Origin: Bradyrhizobium sp. DOA9
GTDB lineage: Bacteria > Pseudomonadota > Alphaproteobacteria > Rhizobiales > Xanthobacteraceae
Assembly: GCF_000617845.2 (NCBI RefSeq)
Contig: NZ_DF820425.1
Location: 4,949,725-5,013,724 of the forward strand
Direction of reading: 5' to 3'
Length of the DNA: 64,000 bases
A program made the position numbers and the translations under genes. Shown here piece after piece: positions 26,198 through 36,213 of the stretch (position 1 is the first letter of the stretch; each line of letters opens with the position of its first letter). The notes under the pieces are model-generated. The model was not told the origin of the DNA and ran no database searches. It saw only the letters and a program-made list of their open reading frames with translations.

Positions 26198-28306
26198 ATG
26201 CGCCCTAGCCTGCTCAATCCGCTGTTTGCTCCCGTGACCAGCCTCCCCGGCGTCGGTCCGAAGCAGGACAAGCTGCTGCAGTACCTGCTCAGCCGCAGCG
26301 AGACGCCGCGGCTGGTCGATCTGCTCTTGCATCTGCCGAGCCAGGTGATCGACCGCCGGGCCCGGCCGAAGATCCGCGACGCGGCCCAGGGAACCATGGT
26401 GACGCTGGAGGTCACCGTCGATCGCCACCGCCCGCCGCCGCCGCGCAATTCGCGCGCGCCGTATCTGGTCAATGCCAGCGACGACACCGGCGACGTCGTG
26501 CTGACCTTCTTCCGTGCCAAGCCCGGCTATGTCGAAAAGCTGCTGCCGGTCGGCGAGAAGCGCTACGTCTCCGGCACGCTGCAGATGTATGACGGCATTC
26601 CGCAGATCGTGCATCCCGACCGTGTGCTGGACGAGGAAGCGATCTCGAAGCTGTCGGGCATCGATCCCGTCTATCCGCTCACGGAAGGCCTCGCGCTCGG
26701 CTCGCTCCGCCGTGCGATTGCGCAAGCGCTGCTGAAGCTGCCGGCCCTGCCGGAATGGATCAGCCCGGACGTGCTGCGCCGCTGCGACTTCCCGCCGATC
26801 GCGGAAGCGCTCAATCGCGTGCACCAGCCGCTTGAGCTGACCGACATCCTGCCCGACCGTCCCTTCTGGTCGCGCCTCGCCTTCGACGAGCTCTTGGCCG
26901 GCCAGCTCGCACTCGCCCTGATCCGCGCGCAGCTGCGCCGCCCCGCCGGCGTGCGCAACGCCGGCGATGGACACCTGCGCAACAAGATCATCGACGCCCT
27001 GCCTTACGCGCTGACGCCGTCACAGCGCAGCGCTGCGGCGGCGATCGCCGAAGACCTCAAGCAGCCGCTGCGCATGCTGCGCCTGCTGCAGGGCGACGTC
27101 GGCTCCGGCAAGACCGTGGTGGCGCTGCTCGCGGCCGCCGCGGTCGCCGAAGTCGGCAAGCAGGCCGCGCTGATGGCCCCGACCGAAATCCTGGCGCGCC
27201 AGCACATCAAGACCATCGCCCCGCTCGCCGAGCGCGCTGGCATGCGCGTTGCCATCCTCACCGGCCGCGAGAAGGGCAAGGAACGACGCGAGATCATCCT
27301 CCAGCTCGCCGAAGGCGAGATCGACCTCCTCGTCGGCACTCATGCGCTGATCCAGGATGACGTGATCTTCAGGGATCTCGCGCTTGCCATCGTCGACGAG
27401 CAGCACCGTTTCGGCGTGCGCGAGCGCCTCGCGCTGACATCCAAGGGCGAGGCCGTCGACGTGCTGGTGCTGAGCGCGACCCCGATCCCGCGCACGCTGG
27501 TGCTGACCTATTTCGGCGACATGGACATCTCCGAGCTGCGCGAAAAGCCGGCCGGCCGCCAGCCGATCGATACCCGCGCCGTGCCGATGAGCCGGATCAG
27601 CGAGGTCATGGAAGGCGTCGGCCGCGCGCTCGAAGCCGGCAAGCTGGTCTACTGGATCTGCCCGCTGGTGGATGAATCCGACGCCGAGGGCACCGAGCAT
27701 CTCACCAACGCGACCAAGCGGTTCGAGACCCTGCAAAAGCGTTTCGGCGACCACGTCGGGCTCGTCCACGGCCAGATGAAGGGCACCGAGAAGGACCGCG
27801 TCATGGCCCAGTTCGCCGCCCACCAGATCGGCCTGTTGGTCGCGACCACCGTTGTCGAGGTCGGCGTCGACGTGCCGGCGGCGACCATCATGGTGATCGA
27901 GAACGCCGAGCGCTTCGGCCTTGCCCAGTTGCATCAGCTGCGCGGCCGCATCGGACGCGGCTCGGAAGCCTCGACCTGCATCCTGCTCTACGGCGAGCCG
28001 CTCGGCGAGATGTCGAAGGCGCGGCTGAAAGTGATCCGCGAGACCACCGACGGCTTCCGCATCGCCGAGGAAGATCTGAAGCTGCGCGGCGAAGGCGACG
28101 TCTTGGGCGTGCGCCAGAGCGGCCTGCCCGGCTACCGCATCGCGCGGGCGGAGGTGCACGGCCAGCTCATCGCCCAGGCCAGAGACGAGGCGCTGCGCAT
28201 CCTCAAGGACGATCCCAAGCTGAAAGGCGAGCGCGGCGAGGCGCTACGCTGCCTGCTGTATCTCTACGAACGCGATGAGGCTATTCCGCTGATTGGGGCG
28301 GGATAG
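26198..28306 (+). CDS. recG: ATP-dependent DNA helicase RecG
   Basis: RecG drives fork reversal and branch migration in recombination repair. The 702 residues include the N-terminal wedge/OB fold (DLLLHLPSQVIDRRARPKI, LVNASDDTGDVVLTFF), Walker A GDVGSGKTVVALLAA, DEQHRFG in place of DExH, SATPIPRTL, and the C-terminal ATTVVEVGVDVP and QLRGRIGRG. The start at 26198 (MRPSLLNPLFAPV) matches family starts; the open frame back to 25829 crosses the repeat and sdhE and is not coding. It is divergent from sdhE-mfd, so two fork and transcription repair helicases sit back to back. Confidence 0.96.
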   Translation: MRPSLLNPLFAPVTSLPGVGPKQDKLLQYLLSRSETPRLVDLLLHLPSQVIDRRARPKIRDAAQGTMVTLEVTVDRHRPPPPRNSRAPYLVNASDDTGDVVLTFFRAKPGYVEKLLPVGEKRYVSGTLQMYDGIPQIVHPDRVLDEEAISKLSGIDPVYPLTEGLALGSLRRAIAQALLKLPALPEWISPDVLRRCDFPPIAEALNRVHQPLELTDILPDRPFWSRLAFDELLAGQLALALIRAQLRRPAGVRNAGDGHLRNKIIDALPYALTPSQRSAAAAIAEDLKQPLRMLRLLQGDVGSGKTVVALLAAAAVAEVGKQAALMAPTEILARQHIKTIAPLAERAGMRVAILTGREKGKERREIILQLAEGEIDLLVGTHALIQDDVIFRDLALAIVDEQHRFGVRERLALTSKGEAVDVLVLSATPIPRTLVLTYFGDMDISELREKPAGRQPIDTRAVPMSRISEVMEGVGRALEAGKLVYWICPLVDESDAEGTEHLTNATKRFETLQKRFGDHVGLVHGQMKGTEKDRVMAQFAAHQIGLLVATTVVEVGVDVPAATIMVIENAERFGLAQLHQLRGRIGRGSEASTCILLYGEPLGEMSKARLKVIRETTDGFRIAEEDLKLRGEGDVLGVRQSGLPGYRIARAEVHGQLIAQARDEALRILKDDPKLKGERGEALRCLLYLYERDEAIPLIGAG

Positions 28307-28360
28307 CTTTGAGGCAGTGCCGCAAGGTTCGTAACAAACGCAAGGGCACCGGATCCTCCT

Positions 28361-28440
28361 CGTCATTGCGAGCGCAGCGAAGCAATCCAGAATCTTTCCG
28401 CGGAGGCAGTCTGGGTTGCTTCGCTGCGCTCGCAATGACG
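28361..28440. repeat. Palindromic intergenic repeat, family A (copy 2)
   Basis: This copy is nearly identical to that at 6739-6818: CGTCATTGCGAGCGCAGCGA...TCGCTGCGCTCGCAATGACG with a central TCCAGAATCTTTCCGCGGAG. It lies between the convergent recG and the next gene. Confidence 0.92.
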
Positions 28441-28466
28441 TGTTGAGGGAGCGAGAATGCGCGCGA

Positions 28467-29324
28467 TCAGGATTTTGTCCGCGCGATGCTCGCCGCAAAC
28501 GCCTTCATCAGCTCCGCATCCGCCGCCTCGCCCTTCGCATCCTCGGCGAGATGCTCGAACCACCGCGCAAAGCCCTCGTAGATCTGGCTGGCGGGATGGT
28601 CCGGACCCAGGAATCCGGAAATCTCCCGCATCTCGGCGACCCAGCGATAGGCCTTCGGGATCATGTCGGGCAGTGCGACTTCGAGCCGCGCCAAAATGGC
28701 GGGTTGGCTCAGCGCGAGCTCGTCGCGCAGCGCATCGGCCGCGCCCGCTTTCGTCGCGGCGATCACCATCGCCGAGCCGATGCCGGCGAGACCCTTGACT
28801 ATGCCGGCATAGGACATTTTCAGCGCCGACGCCGCGCCGACCGGCCCCTCGACGATCCGCACGTCGAGACCGAGATCCCCGAGCACGGCGACGTCCTTGG
28901 CATGCTCGCCCGACATGTAGAAGGCCGGGCTCTTGCCACCTCGCTGCGGCGGAAAGCCGATGATGCCGGCATCGACGAACGGCGCCTGCGCCGAGCCGAT
29001 GATCTCCTCGATTCTCTGCACGGTATCGACATTGACGGCGTTGCAATCGACCACGACCGGCTTCTTCTCGCGCCTCGCGATCAGCGCGGCCAGCCGCTCG
29101 GCCAGCGCCACGGCTTCGCCCGGCGGCACGATCGAGAGGATGATGTCGGCGTCCGCGATCGCGTCGTCCTCGGCGCCGACCATGCCGGCATCCGCCGCGC
29201 GTTTCAGCGTCGCCTCGCTCCGCCCCTGCAGCGACGTCAGCACGCGCGCACCGTTCTCGCCGAGGCGGCGGGCCACCGCGCTGCCCATGGCGCCGGGGGC
29301 GAGGATCGCAATGGTTTTGGACAT
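28467..29324 (-). CDS. NAD(P)-dependent oxidoreductase with DUF1932 C-terminus
   Basis: The 285-residue protein starts MSKTIAILAPGAMGSAVARR, a Rossmann nucleotide-binding motif as in 6-phosphogluconate and 3-hydroxyisobutyrate dehydrogenases. IILSIVPPGEA and VVDCNAVN follow, then the substrate-binding part GKSPAFYMSGEHA. A DUF1932 helical domain begins around residue 180 (SALKMSYAGIVKGLAGIGSA) with the lysine where the catalytic Lys of this superfamily falls. The substrate is unknown. The start at 29324 is where the Rossmann motif begins; the open frame to 29411 is not similar. It is followed by repeat family A. Confidence 0.85.
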   Translation of the reverse strand: MSKTIAILAPGAMGSAVARRLGENGARVLTSLQGRSEATLKRAADAGMVGAEDDAIADADIILSIVPPGEAVALAERLAALIARREKKPVVVDCNAVNVDTVQRIEEIIGSAQAPFVDAGIIGFPPQRGGKSPAFYMSGEHAKDVAVLGDLGLDVRIVEGPVGAASALKMSYAGIVKGLAGIGSAMVIAATKAGAADALRDELALSQPAILARLEVALPDMIPKAYRWVAEMREISGFLGPDHPASQIYEGFARWFEHLAEDAKGEAADAELMKAFAASIARTKS

Positions 29325-29428
29325 CGTGCACTCCAGGTCGAATTCCGAGCGGCAGCCTCGCTCGACCCTGAGACTAGCAGAGGACGAATGCGCCTGCGTG
29401 AAAGCGGCCATCCCGCGGCGGAATGGCC

Positions 29429-30199
29429 CTACTCAGCCTTCGCAGGTTCGGGCCGGAGCGTGGAGGCATTGGCGATACGCGCGGCATTCGCCATGCCCGC
29501 AAGCGCGGCCGCCTTCTTCGGATCGGGCGCCGAGCCCGGCTGCACCACGCCGGCCGACATGATCAGCGTCGCGGCGTCCTCGGCGGTGAGATCGACCTCG
29601 ATGATCTTGCTCTTGGGGACATAGAAGAAGAAGCCGGTGGTCGGGTTCGGCGAGCACGGCAGGAACACCGAGACATGCTCCTCCTGCCCCGGCAGGCTGC
29701 GCGAGATGTCCTCGTTCGGCGATTGCGAGATCAGCACGATCGACCACATGCCCGGCGAAGGAAACTCGACCAGGCCCACTTTCCGGAAGCTCGATCCCTT
29801 GCCCGAGAACAGCGTCTCGAACACCTGCTTCAGGCCGCGATAGATCGCGCGCACCGCCGGGATCCGGCCGAGAAAGGTCTCGCCGACATCCACCAGCGTG
29901 CGGCCGATCAGGTTGGCCGCGAGGAAGCCGACCAGCGTCAGCGTGAAGAATGCGACAATCAGTCCCCAGCCGGGAATGACGTAGGGAAGATAGGTTTCCG
30001 GCCGATAGGCCAGCGGCACGAACGGCCGCACCACGCCGTCGACCCAGGTGACGAACCACCAGACCAGGTAGAGGGTGATCGCGATCGGCCCCGTCACCAC
30101 GAGGCCGGTCAGGAAGTAGTTGCGGAAACGGCCCATCAGGCCGGTATGAGGTTCCGGAACGGGATCAAGAGGCGCAGGCGCGTCGTCGCGGGGGGTCAT
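29429..30199 (-). CDS. DUF502 membrane protein
   Basis: The 256-residue protein has two transmembrane segments (about residues 30-50 and 75-98), then the conserved cytoplasmic block IPAVRAIYRGLKQVFETLFSG and the following VEFPSPGMWSIVLIS, typical of DUF502. The family's role is unknown, though distant eukaryotic relatives are called LIKE COV proteins. The tail is rich in Ala and Pro. It lies downstream of glmS on the same strand with an 83-base gap. No enzyme motif is visible. Confidence 0.88.
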   Translation of the reverse strand: MTPRDDAPAPLDPVPEPHTGLMGRFRNYFLTGLVVTGPIAITLYLVWWFVTWVDGVVRPFVPLAYRPETYLPYVIPGWGLIVAFFTLTLVGFLAANLIGRTLVDVGETFLGRIPAVRAIYRGLKQVFETLFSGKGSSFRKVGLVEFPSPGMWSIVLISQSPNEDISRSLPGQEEHVSVFLPCSPNPTTGFFFYVPKSKIIEVDLTAEDAATLIMSAGVVQPGSAPDPKKAAALAGMANAARIANASTLRPEPAKAE

Positions 30200-30282
30200 T
30201 CGGGTTCCAGGTCGGTCGCTGCCAACAAGCTAGGGTCTTCTAGCAGGTTTTGGAAGAGAGCGGCCGACCGATATCCGATTGC

Positions 30283-32109
30283 CTATTCCACAGTCACCGA
30301 TTTCGCGAGATTGCGCGGCTGGTCGACGTCGGTCCCCATCACGACAGCCGTGTGATAGGCGAGCAGCTGCACCGGGACGGCATAGACCATCGGCGTGAAG
30401 GCTGCCGCCATGTCCGGCATCACGATGGTGACGAGGGACTCCACGGTCGCCTCCGCCGCGCCCCTGGCATCGGTCATCAGGATGATGTTGCCGCCGCGCG
30501 CGGCGACCTCCTGCATGTTGGAGACGGTCTTCTCGAACACGCGGTCGTGGGGTGCGATGACGACGACCGGCATGGTCTCGTCGATCAGCGCGATCGGCCC
30601 GTGCTTGAGCTCGCCGGCGGCATAGCCCTCGGCGTGGATGTAGGAGATCTCCTTCAGCTTCAGCGCGCCTTCGAGCGCCAGCGGGAAGCTGGTGCCGCGG
30701 CCGAGATAGAGCACGTCGCGCGACTTGGCGATCCGATGCGCCAGCTTCTCGATCTGGAGCTCGCTGGTGAGCGCATCGGCCATCAGGCGCGGAACCTCGA
30801 CGAGGCCGTGGACCAGCTTGGTCTCATCCTGGTCCGACAATTCGCCGCGCGCCTTGCCGGCCGCGATCGCAAGGTTTGCCAGCACCATGAGCTGGCACGT
30901 GAAGGCCTTGGTCGAGGCGACGCCGATCTCGGGTCCCGCCAGCGTCTGCAGCACCGTCTCGCTCTCCCGCGCGATCGTCGAGGTCGGCACGTTGACGACC
31001 GCGATCGTGTGCACGCCCTCGGCCTTGGCATAGCGCAGCGCCGCCAGCGTGTCGGCGGTCTCGCCGGACTGCGAGATGAAGATGGCGAGATCGCCCTTGC
31101 GCAAGGGTGCCTCGCGGTAGCGGAATTCGGAGGCGACGTCGACCTCGACCGGCAGGCGCGCGAAGCGCTCGAACCAGTATTTTGCGACGAACCCGGCATA
31201 GCTGGCGGTGCCGCAAGCGGTGATGTTGATGCGGCGGATGTCGTTGAAATCGAACGGCAGCTCGACCGGCAGCGCGACGCGCTCGGTCGCCATGTCGACG
31301 TAGCGCGCCAGCGTGTGGCCGACCACCTCCGGCTGCTCGTGGATCTCCTTGGCCATGAAGTGGCGGTAGTTGGCCTTGTCGACCAGCGAGGTCGAGGCGG
31401 CGTGCCTGATCTTGTCGCGCTGGACGGCATGGCCGTCCTTGTCGAAGATCGCGGCGCTGTTGCGGGTCAGCACCACCCAGTCGCCGTCCTCGAGATAGCT
31501 GATCGTGTCCGTGAACGGGCCGAGCGCGATGGCGTCCGAGCCGAGATACATCTCGCCGTCGCCGTAGCCGATCGCCAGCGGCGGGCCGTTGCGGGCGCCG
31601 ATCATGAGGTCGTTGTCGCCGGCGAAGATGAAGCCGAGCGCGAAGGCGCCGCGCAGGCGCGCCAGCGTCAGCTTCACCGCTTCCACGGGCTTGTTGCCGC
31701 GCGTGAGCAGATCGTCGACGAGATGCAGCACGATCTCGGTGTCGGTCTCGGTGTGGAACACCGTGCCCTTCTTTTCGAGCTCCTCGCGCAGCTCGCGGAA
31801 ATTCTCGATGATGCCGTTGTGGACCACGGCGACGCGCTCGGTCGCGTGCGGATGGGCGTTGTTGACGGTCGGCTTGCCGTGGGTGGCCCAGCGGGTGTGA
31901 CCGATGCCGGTGGTGCCCAGAAGCGGCTCGGCCTCCAGCCGCTTCTCCAGGTTCTTCAGCTTGCCCTCGGCGCGGCGGCGCTCCAGGTGCTTGCCTTCGA
32001 GCGTGGCGACGCCCGCGGAATCGTAGCCGCGATATTCGAGACGTTTGAGCGAATCCACCAATTGCTCTGCAACCGGCTCGCGCCCGAGAATGCCGACAAT
32101 CCCGCACAT
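30283..32109 (-). CDS. glmS: Glucosamine-6-phosphate synthase (isomerizing)
   Basis: GlmS makes glucosamine-6-phosphate from fructose-6-phosphate and glutamine, the first step to UDP-GlcNAc. The 608 residues match the usual length. After the initiator, Cys2 (MCGIVGILG) is the glutaminase nucleophile. Two SIS sugar-isomerase domains follow (FISQSGETADT near 345 and YLGRGTSFPLALEGALKLKE near 480), and the C-terminus ends PRNLAKSVTVE as in the family. The start at 32109 is fixed by the Cys2 rule; the open frame to 32196 is not used. It is probably cotranscribed with glmU upstream, although a small plus-strand gene lies between. Confidence 0.97.
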   Translation of the reverse strand: MCGIVGILGREPVAEQLVDSLKRLEYRGYDSAGVATLEGKHLERRRAEGKLKNLEKRLEAEPLLGTTGIGHTRWATHGKPTVNNAHPHATERVAVVHNGIIENFRELREELEKKGTVFHTETDTEIVLHLVDDLLTRGNKPVEAVKLTLARLRGAFALGFIFAGDNDLMIGARNGPPLAIGYGDGEMYLGSDAIALGPFTDTISYLEDGDWVVLTRNSAAIFDKDGHAVQRDKIRHAASTSLVDKANYRHFMAKEIHEQPEVVGHTLARYVDMATERVALPVELPFDFNDIRRINITACGTASYAGFVAKYWFERFARLPVEVDVASEFRYREAPLRKGDLAIFISQSGETADTLAALRYAKAEGVHTIAVVNVPTSTIARESETVLQTLAGPEIGVASTKAFTCQLMVLANLAIAAGKARGELSDQDETKLVHGLVEVPRLMADALTSELQIEKLAHRIAKSRDVLYLGRGTSFPLALEGALKLKEISYIHAEGYAAGELKHGPIALIDETMPVVVIAPHDRVFEKTVSNMQEVAARGGNIILMTDARGAAEATVESLVTIVMPDMAAAFTPMVYAVPVQLLAYHTAVVMGTDVDQPRNLAKSVTVE

Positions 32110-32329
32110 GCGGATCACTATCCCCCAAATCGTCGAAAAATCGCCTAAACGACGCGCCCGGTTTTTAGCGAAAATCGCAGGGAACCAGATACTCAATAAT
32201 TATTGCTGATTGAGACAGCGCTGGAATCGCGATCGAGCTTGGCCTGCGTCGAATTGGCCGACCTTAAACCGTGCACGTTAACTTGTTGTCAACGGATTTG
32301 ACCAACGATTCAGGCCGGAGAACAAGGTC

Positions 32330-32548
32330 ATGAAAGGCTCGTCCGACCGCAAGGGTCTATCGTCGATGTATCTGCGCGCCAGCGAGACCACGGGCACGCA
32401 CCTCGCGCATTGGCCGCCGCCACAGCGCGGCAAGGAAAGCAAGCCCGTCTTCGTCAAGCATGTGCAGGGCGAACCCGCCAAGCGCGCCAAGCCGCGCGGC
32501 TGGCGCCTGACCCGCGCGATCTTCTCCGAATTCGCCGACGAGGAATAG
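32330..32548 (+). CDS. Small hypothetical protein, 72 residues
   Basis: I do not recognise a named family. The gene has a good ribosome-binding site (GGAGAACAAGG before ATG) and encodes a basic, proline- and lysine-rich polypeptide (THLAHWPPPQRGKESKP, KRAKPRGWRLTR) with an acidic end (FADEE). It has no membrane segment or signal peptide. It is transcribed against glmU and glmS, nested in the 445 bases between them. Codon use resembles its neighbours. It may be a small cytoplasmic protein; the coding call rests on the site and the open frame. Confidence 0.6.
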   Translation: MKGSSDRKGLSSMYLRASETTGTHLAHWPPPQRGKESKPVFVKHVQGEPAKRAKPRGWRLTRAIFSEFADEE

Positions 32549-32554
32549 CGGCGC

Positions 32555-33910
32555 TCACGTCCTCGGCTTCTTGCCGCCGGTCTTCAGCTCGCGATAGCGC
32601 GCCGCGCCGCCTTCGCGGATCGTCTGCGGGCTCCGCTCCAGCGCCATCGCATCGTCGGGGACGTCCTTCGTGATCACCGAGCCGGAGCCGATATAGGCGC
32701 CCTTGCCGATCGTCACCGGGGCGACCAGCGAGGAGTTGGTGCCGACGAAGGCGCCCTGCCCGATCACCGTCTTGTGCTTCTTGAAGCCGTCGTAGTTGCA
32801 GGTGATGGTGCCGGCGCCGATGTTGGAATTGGCGCCGATTGTAGCATCGCCGATATAGGAGAGATGGTTGACCTTGACGCCGGCCTCCAGCGTCGCCGCC
32901 TTGGTCTCCACGAAGTTGCCGATCCGCGCGCCGTCGCCGAGCGAGGTGCCGGGACGCAGCCGCGCATAGGGACCGATCGAGACGTTCTTGCCGAGCGTGG
33001 TCTCGACGATATGCGAGAACGAATGGATCACCGTGCCGTCCGCGATCGACACGCCCGGGCCGATCACGACGAACGGCTCGATCGTGACGTCCTTGCCGAA
33101 CGCGGTGTCGGCGGACAGATACACGGTCTCCGGCGCGATCAGCGTGACGCCGGCCTCCAGCGCCGCCTTGCGCAAGCGCGCCTGCATCACGCTTTCCGCT
33201 TCCGCGAGCTGCGCCTTGGTGTTGATGCCGCGCACCTCGTCCTCGCTGGTCTCGATCACCACCGACTCCCATCCCTGCCTGCGGACGATCTCGACCGCAT
33301 CCGTCAGATAATATTCGCCCTTGGAATTGGCGTTGCCGATCTGCCCGAGAATGTCGAGCGCGCGGCGGCCGTCGATCGCCATCACGCCGGCATTGCACAA
33401 ATCGATCTTGCGCTCGTCGGCGCTGGCGTCGGCCTGCTCGCGGATCGCAACCAGGCGGTCGCCCTCGACGATGAAGCGGCCGTAGCCGGTCGGGTCGGCG
33501 GCGCGAAAGCCGAGCGCGGCAATGGCGGCGCCGCGGGCCAGCGGCGCGCGCAGCCGCGCAAAGGTCTCGGCCGAGATCAGCGGCGTGTCGCCGAACGCGA
33601 TCAGGAGATCGTCGACGCCGCGCGCGATGGCCTCGCGCGCCGCCAGCACCGCATGCGCGGTGCCGAGCCGCTCGGCTTGCACGAAGGTCAGCGCGTCGGG
33701 GCGGATGCGCCTGGCCTCATTGGCGACCGCCTGGTGATCGGGGCCGATGACGACCGCGAGCGAGGTGCCGGTTCCCTTGGGTGAGGCGGCGAGCACGTGG
33801 GCGAGCAGACTCTGGTGAGCGACCGGATGCAGCACCTTCGGCAGGCTCGATCGCATGCGCGTGCCTTCGCCGGCGGCGAGCACGATCGTGAGGCTGGAAC
33901 GGGCGGTCAT
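32555..33910 (-). CDS. glmU: Bifunctional GlmU (GlcNAc-1-P uridyltransferase / GlcN-1-P acetyltransferase)
   Basis: GlmU acetylates glucosamine-1-phosphate and couples it to UTP, giving UDP-GlcNAc for peptidoglycan, lipid A and Nod factors. The 451 residues include the nucleotidyltransferase motif [19 protein letters not shown] at the N-terminus and a hexapeptide left-handed beta helix from about residue 255 onward ([20 protein letters not shown]). The acetyltransferase block [20 protein letters not shown] and [10 protein letters not shown] near 365-390 is intact. It lies upstream of glmS on the same strand, consistent with one pathway. Confidence 0.97.
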   Translation of the reverse strand: MTARSSLTIVLAAGEGTRMRSSLPKVLHPVAHQSLLAHVLAASPKGTGTSLAVVIGPDHQAVANEARRIRPDALTFVQAERLGTAHAVLAAREAIARGVDDLLIAFGDTPLISAETFARLRAPLARGAAIAALGFRAADPTGYGRFIVEGDRLVAIREQADASADERKIDLCNAGVMAIDGRRALDILGQIGNANSKGEYYLTDAVEIVRRQGWESVVIETSEDEVRGINTKAQLAEAESVMQARLRKAALEAGVTLIAPETVYLSADTAFGKDVTIEPFVVIGPGVSIADGTVIHSFSHIVETTLGKNVSIGPYARLRPGTSLGDGARIGNFVETKAATLEAGVKVNHLSYIGDATIGANSNIGAGTITCNYDGFKKHKTVIGQGAFVGTNSSLVAPVTIGKGAYIGSGSVITKDVPDDAMALERSPQTIREGGAARYRELKTGGKKPRT

Positions 33911-34083
33911 CGAAATCCTGACGGCTATGGCCGAATCAAATTGGCGCGGCGGGCGGTGCGGCCCTCGGAAGCTACCGCCTTGCTACCCCCGCAAACGCCC
34001 GGAATTCAAGTGCGGCGCGCTTTTCCTGTTAATGTTCCCTGATTGATTCGGGGAAGCCGGACGGGGCTGGGCGCTTAAGATTC

Positions 34084-35466
34084 ATGGCAAAGGATTCCGA
34101 CCCACTGGCGGATGCCTTCTCCACCAAGGAGACCGGCGGGCTGTTCTCCGGACTTCTGGCCGAGGAAAACGCCTTCGACCGGCGCATGATGTGGCGGCTG
34201 GGCTCGTGGGGCGTGGCGGCCGTCGGCGCCGTCGTCATTGCCGTGATGGCCAACCAGGCCCAGCTCGGCTGGCGGCGCGACCAGGTTGCGTCCGCCGATC
34301 TCGTGCGCCAGGCCGACCGGCTCCAGCTGCTGACCAAGGACAGCCAGAACGAAGCGCGCCGGCTCGCCGCCGCGATCGAGACGCTGAACAGCGACCGCGA
34401 CCGGCTGTACTCGCGCGTCACCGTGCTGGAGCAAGGGCTCGATTCCGTCACCGGCGCCATTGCCAAGCAGGCCGCCACGCCGCCGCCCGCGAAGCCGCAG
34501 GACGCAGCACTGGCAGCGCCCAGTGTCGCGCCGGTCGCCTCGACGCCGACCCCGGCGGGCGAGAAGCCGCGCAGCGAAGCCACCAAGGATGCTCAGAAGG
34601 ATTCTCAGAAGGACACTTCGAAGGAAGCGTTGAAGGAGCCGGCGAGCCCAGCGCCGCAGACCGCGGCCGCCGCCTCGCTCGTGCAGCAGAATCCGGTCAT
34701 GAATTCGGCGCTGCCGACCATTCCGCTGGTGCCCGCCAAGTCGCTCATGGCCCCGCCTGATCCGGCCGCATCGAAACTGATGCAGCCCGAAGCGGCTGAA
34801 AAGGCCGCCGAGAAGAAGGCCGAGCCGGCGCCCGCCGCGGCCGAGATCGTCGCGACAGCAACGAAAGCGCCGGACACAGCCGAGACCGAATCCCCGGCCA
34901 TCGCCGTTCAGCAGACGCGCTTTGCGATCGATCTCGGCGGCGCCAACTCGATCGACGGCCTGCGCGCGCTCTGGCGCGGCGTGACCAAGTCCAACCCGGA
35001 GATCGCAGCGCTGCGGCCGATCATCATGATCAAGGAAGGCACCACCGGCCTCGGCATGCAGCTCCGCCTCGGCGCCGGTCCCCTGGTCAACGCCGCCGCC
35101 GCCGCAAAATTCTGCGCAAGCCTCGCCGAGAACGCCCGTCACTGCGAGACCACCGTGTTCGACGGCCAGCGCCTGTCGATGCGCGGCTCCGACAAGACGC
35201 CGGACAAGGGACAGGAGAAGTCCCAAGAGAGGGTGCAAGAGAGGGTTCAGGACAACAGCGTCGAGAGGAGCCAGGACGCCGCACCGCAGGCCGAAGCCGC
35301 GCCGACGTCGAGTGCAAAGCCCGAGAAGCCGCAGCGCCGCCGCAGCTATTCGTCGAAACGTTCCAAGCGCGAGGAGCCCGCGCCCCCGCCTGCGGCGCAG
35401 CCGACGCCGGCCAAGCCGGAGGCCGCGTCGGCCACATCGACGCTGTCGTCGATCTTCAGGCGCTAA
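34084..35466 (+). CDS. Single-pass membrane protein with coiled coil and SPOR-like C-terminus
   Basis: The 460-residue protein has a short cytoplasmic N-terminus and one transmembrane segment (LGSWGVAAVGAVVIAVMA near residues 40-57). A coiled-coil stretch follows (ADRLQLLTKDSQNEARRLAA to about 115), then a long Ala-Pro-Lys-rich linker and a folded segment near 278-375. There FAIDLGGANSIDGLRALWRG, then RLGAGPLVNAAAAAKFCASL, resembles a SPOR peptidoglycan-binding fold. The end is again disordered. By layout it may be an envelope or division-associated protein. I cannot name it. The low-complexity tracts make it a poor candidate for homology transfer. Confidence 0.7.
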   Translation: MAKDSDPLADAFSTKETGGLFSGLLAEENAFDRRMMWRLGSWGVAAVGAVVIAVMANQAQLGWRRDQVASADLVRQADRLQLLTKDSQNEARRLAAAIETLNSDRDRLYSRVTVLEQGLDSVTGAIAKQAATPPPAKPQDAALAAPSVAPVASTPTPAGEKPRSEATKDAQKDSQKDTSKEALKEPASPAPQTAAAASLVQQNPVMNSALPTIPLVPAKSLMAPPDPAASKLMQPEAAEKAAEKKAEPAPAAAEIVATATKAPDTAETESPAIAVQQTRFAIDLGGANSIDGLRALWRGVTKSNPEIAALRPIIMIKEGTTGLGMQLRLGAGPLVNAAAAAKFCASLAENARHCETTVFDGQRLSMRGSDKTPDKGQEKSQERVQERVQDNSVERSQDAAPQAEAAPTSSAKPEKPQRRRSYSSKRSKREEPAPPPAAQPTPAKPEAASATSTLSSIFRR

Positions 35467-35567
35467 AGCATGATCCGGAAAAGTGCGAAGCGGTTTTCCG
35501 GAAAGATCATGCGCAAGCAACAAACTAAAGCGCGATGACGATTCATCCAAATCTCATCGCGCTTTAG
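35465..35567. repeat. Two adjacent palindromic repeats (family F)
   Basis: The first unit (35465-35512) reads AAAGCATGATCCGGAAAAGT and returns as CCGGAAAGATCATGC. The second (35525-35567) is CTAAAGCGCGATGA...TCATCGCGCTTTAG, a perfect 14-base inverted repeat. A partial relative of the first unit occurs at 42604. They follow the stop of the SPOR-like gene and could terminate it. Confidence 0.85.
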
Positions 35568-35681
35568 AACGCCCCGCCGCGACCGAAGCCGCTTGCATGC
35601 GGCGATCGGACGCTTGGACCCGAGCTGGCAGGTTTGCGTTCTTTCACAGCGCCCCGCCCCGTCCAAACCTTGCGGCATCCG

Positions 35682-36122
35682 ATGAACGAACTTGATGATG
35701 TGCTGAGACTGCTCGTCGCGGCGGGTACGGGCCTCCTGATCGGCATCGACCGCGACATGAACGACAAGCCGGTGGGAATGCGAACCCTGGCGCTGGTCGC
35801 TCTCGGCTCCGCACTGGTGTCGATCTCGGTGATCGAGTTCCAGAACCTGCGCGAGCATCCGGATGCGATCTCCCGGGTCATCCAGGGCGTCGTTGCCGGC
35901 GTATTGACCGGTGTCGGCTTCATCGGCGCAGGCGTCATCCTGCACGACGCCAAGGCGAAGACGGTTCACGGCCTCACCACGGCCGCAACCGTGTGGATTG
36001 CGGCGGGCCTTGGCATTGCGTGCGCGCTCGGCGCGTGGCTGCTCGTCGGCGCCGCGATCGCGGTGACGTTGCTCGTGCTGTTCGTTCTCGGCTGGGTCGA
36101 GCGCCGGCTGGGCTTGAAATAG
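35682..36122 (+). CDS. MgtC/SapB family inner-membrane protein
   Basis: The 146-residue protein has four hydrophobic segments. It carries the MgtC N-terminal core: LRLLVAAGTGLLIGIDRD, GMRTLALVALGSAL, VVAGVLTGVGFIGAGVIL and KTVHGLTTAATVWIAAGLG. It lacks the soluble C-terminal ACT-like domain of virulence-associated MgtC proteins, so it is the short form. MgtC proteins help growth at low magnesium, and some modulate ATP synthase. The start at 35682 (MNELDDVLRLL) is chosen over an upstream frame at 35634. It is probably monocistronic. Confidence 0.9.
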   Translation: MNELDDVLRLLVAAGTGLLIGIDRDMNDKPVGMRTLALVALGSALVSISVIEFQNLREHPDAISRVIQGVVAGVLTGVGFIGAGVILHDAKAKTVHGLTTAATVWIAAGLGIACALGAWLLVGAAIAVTLLVLFVLGWVERRLGLK

Positions 36123-36213
36123 CGCGCCGGCGGCCTGCCGGGACGTACCAAATGATACGGAAGAGGTTTGCGTAAGACGGCACTATCCGCAACGAATTCG
36201 ATTCGGAGCGGAG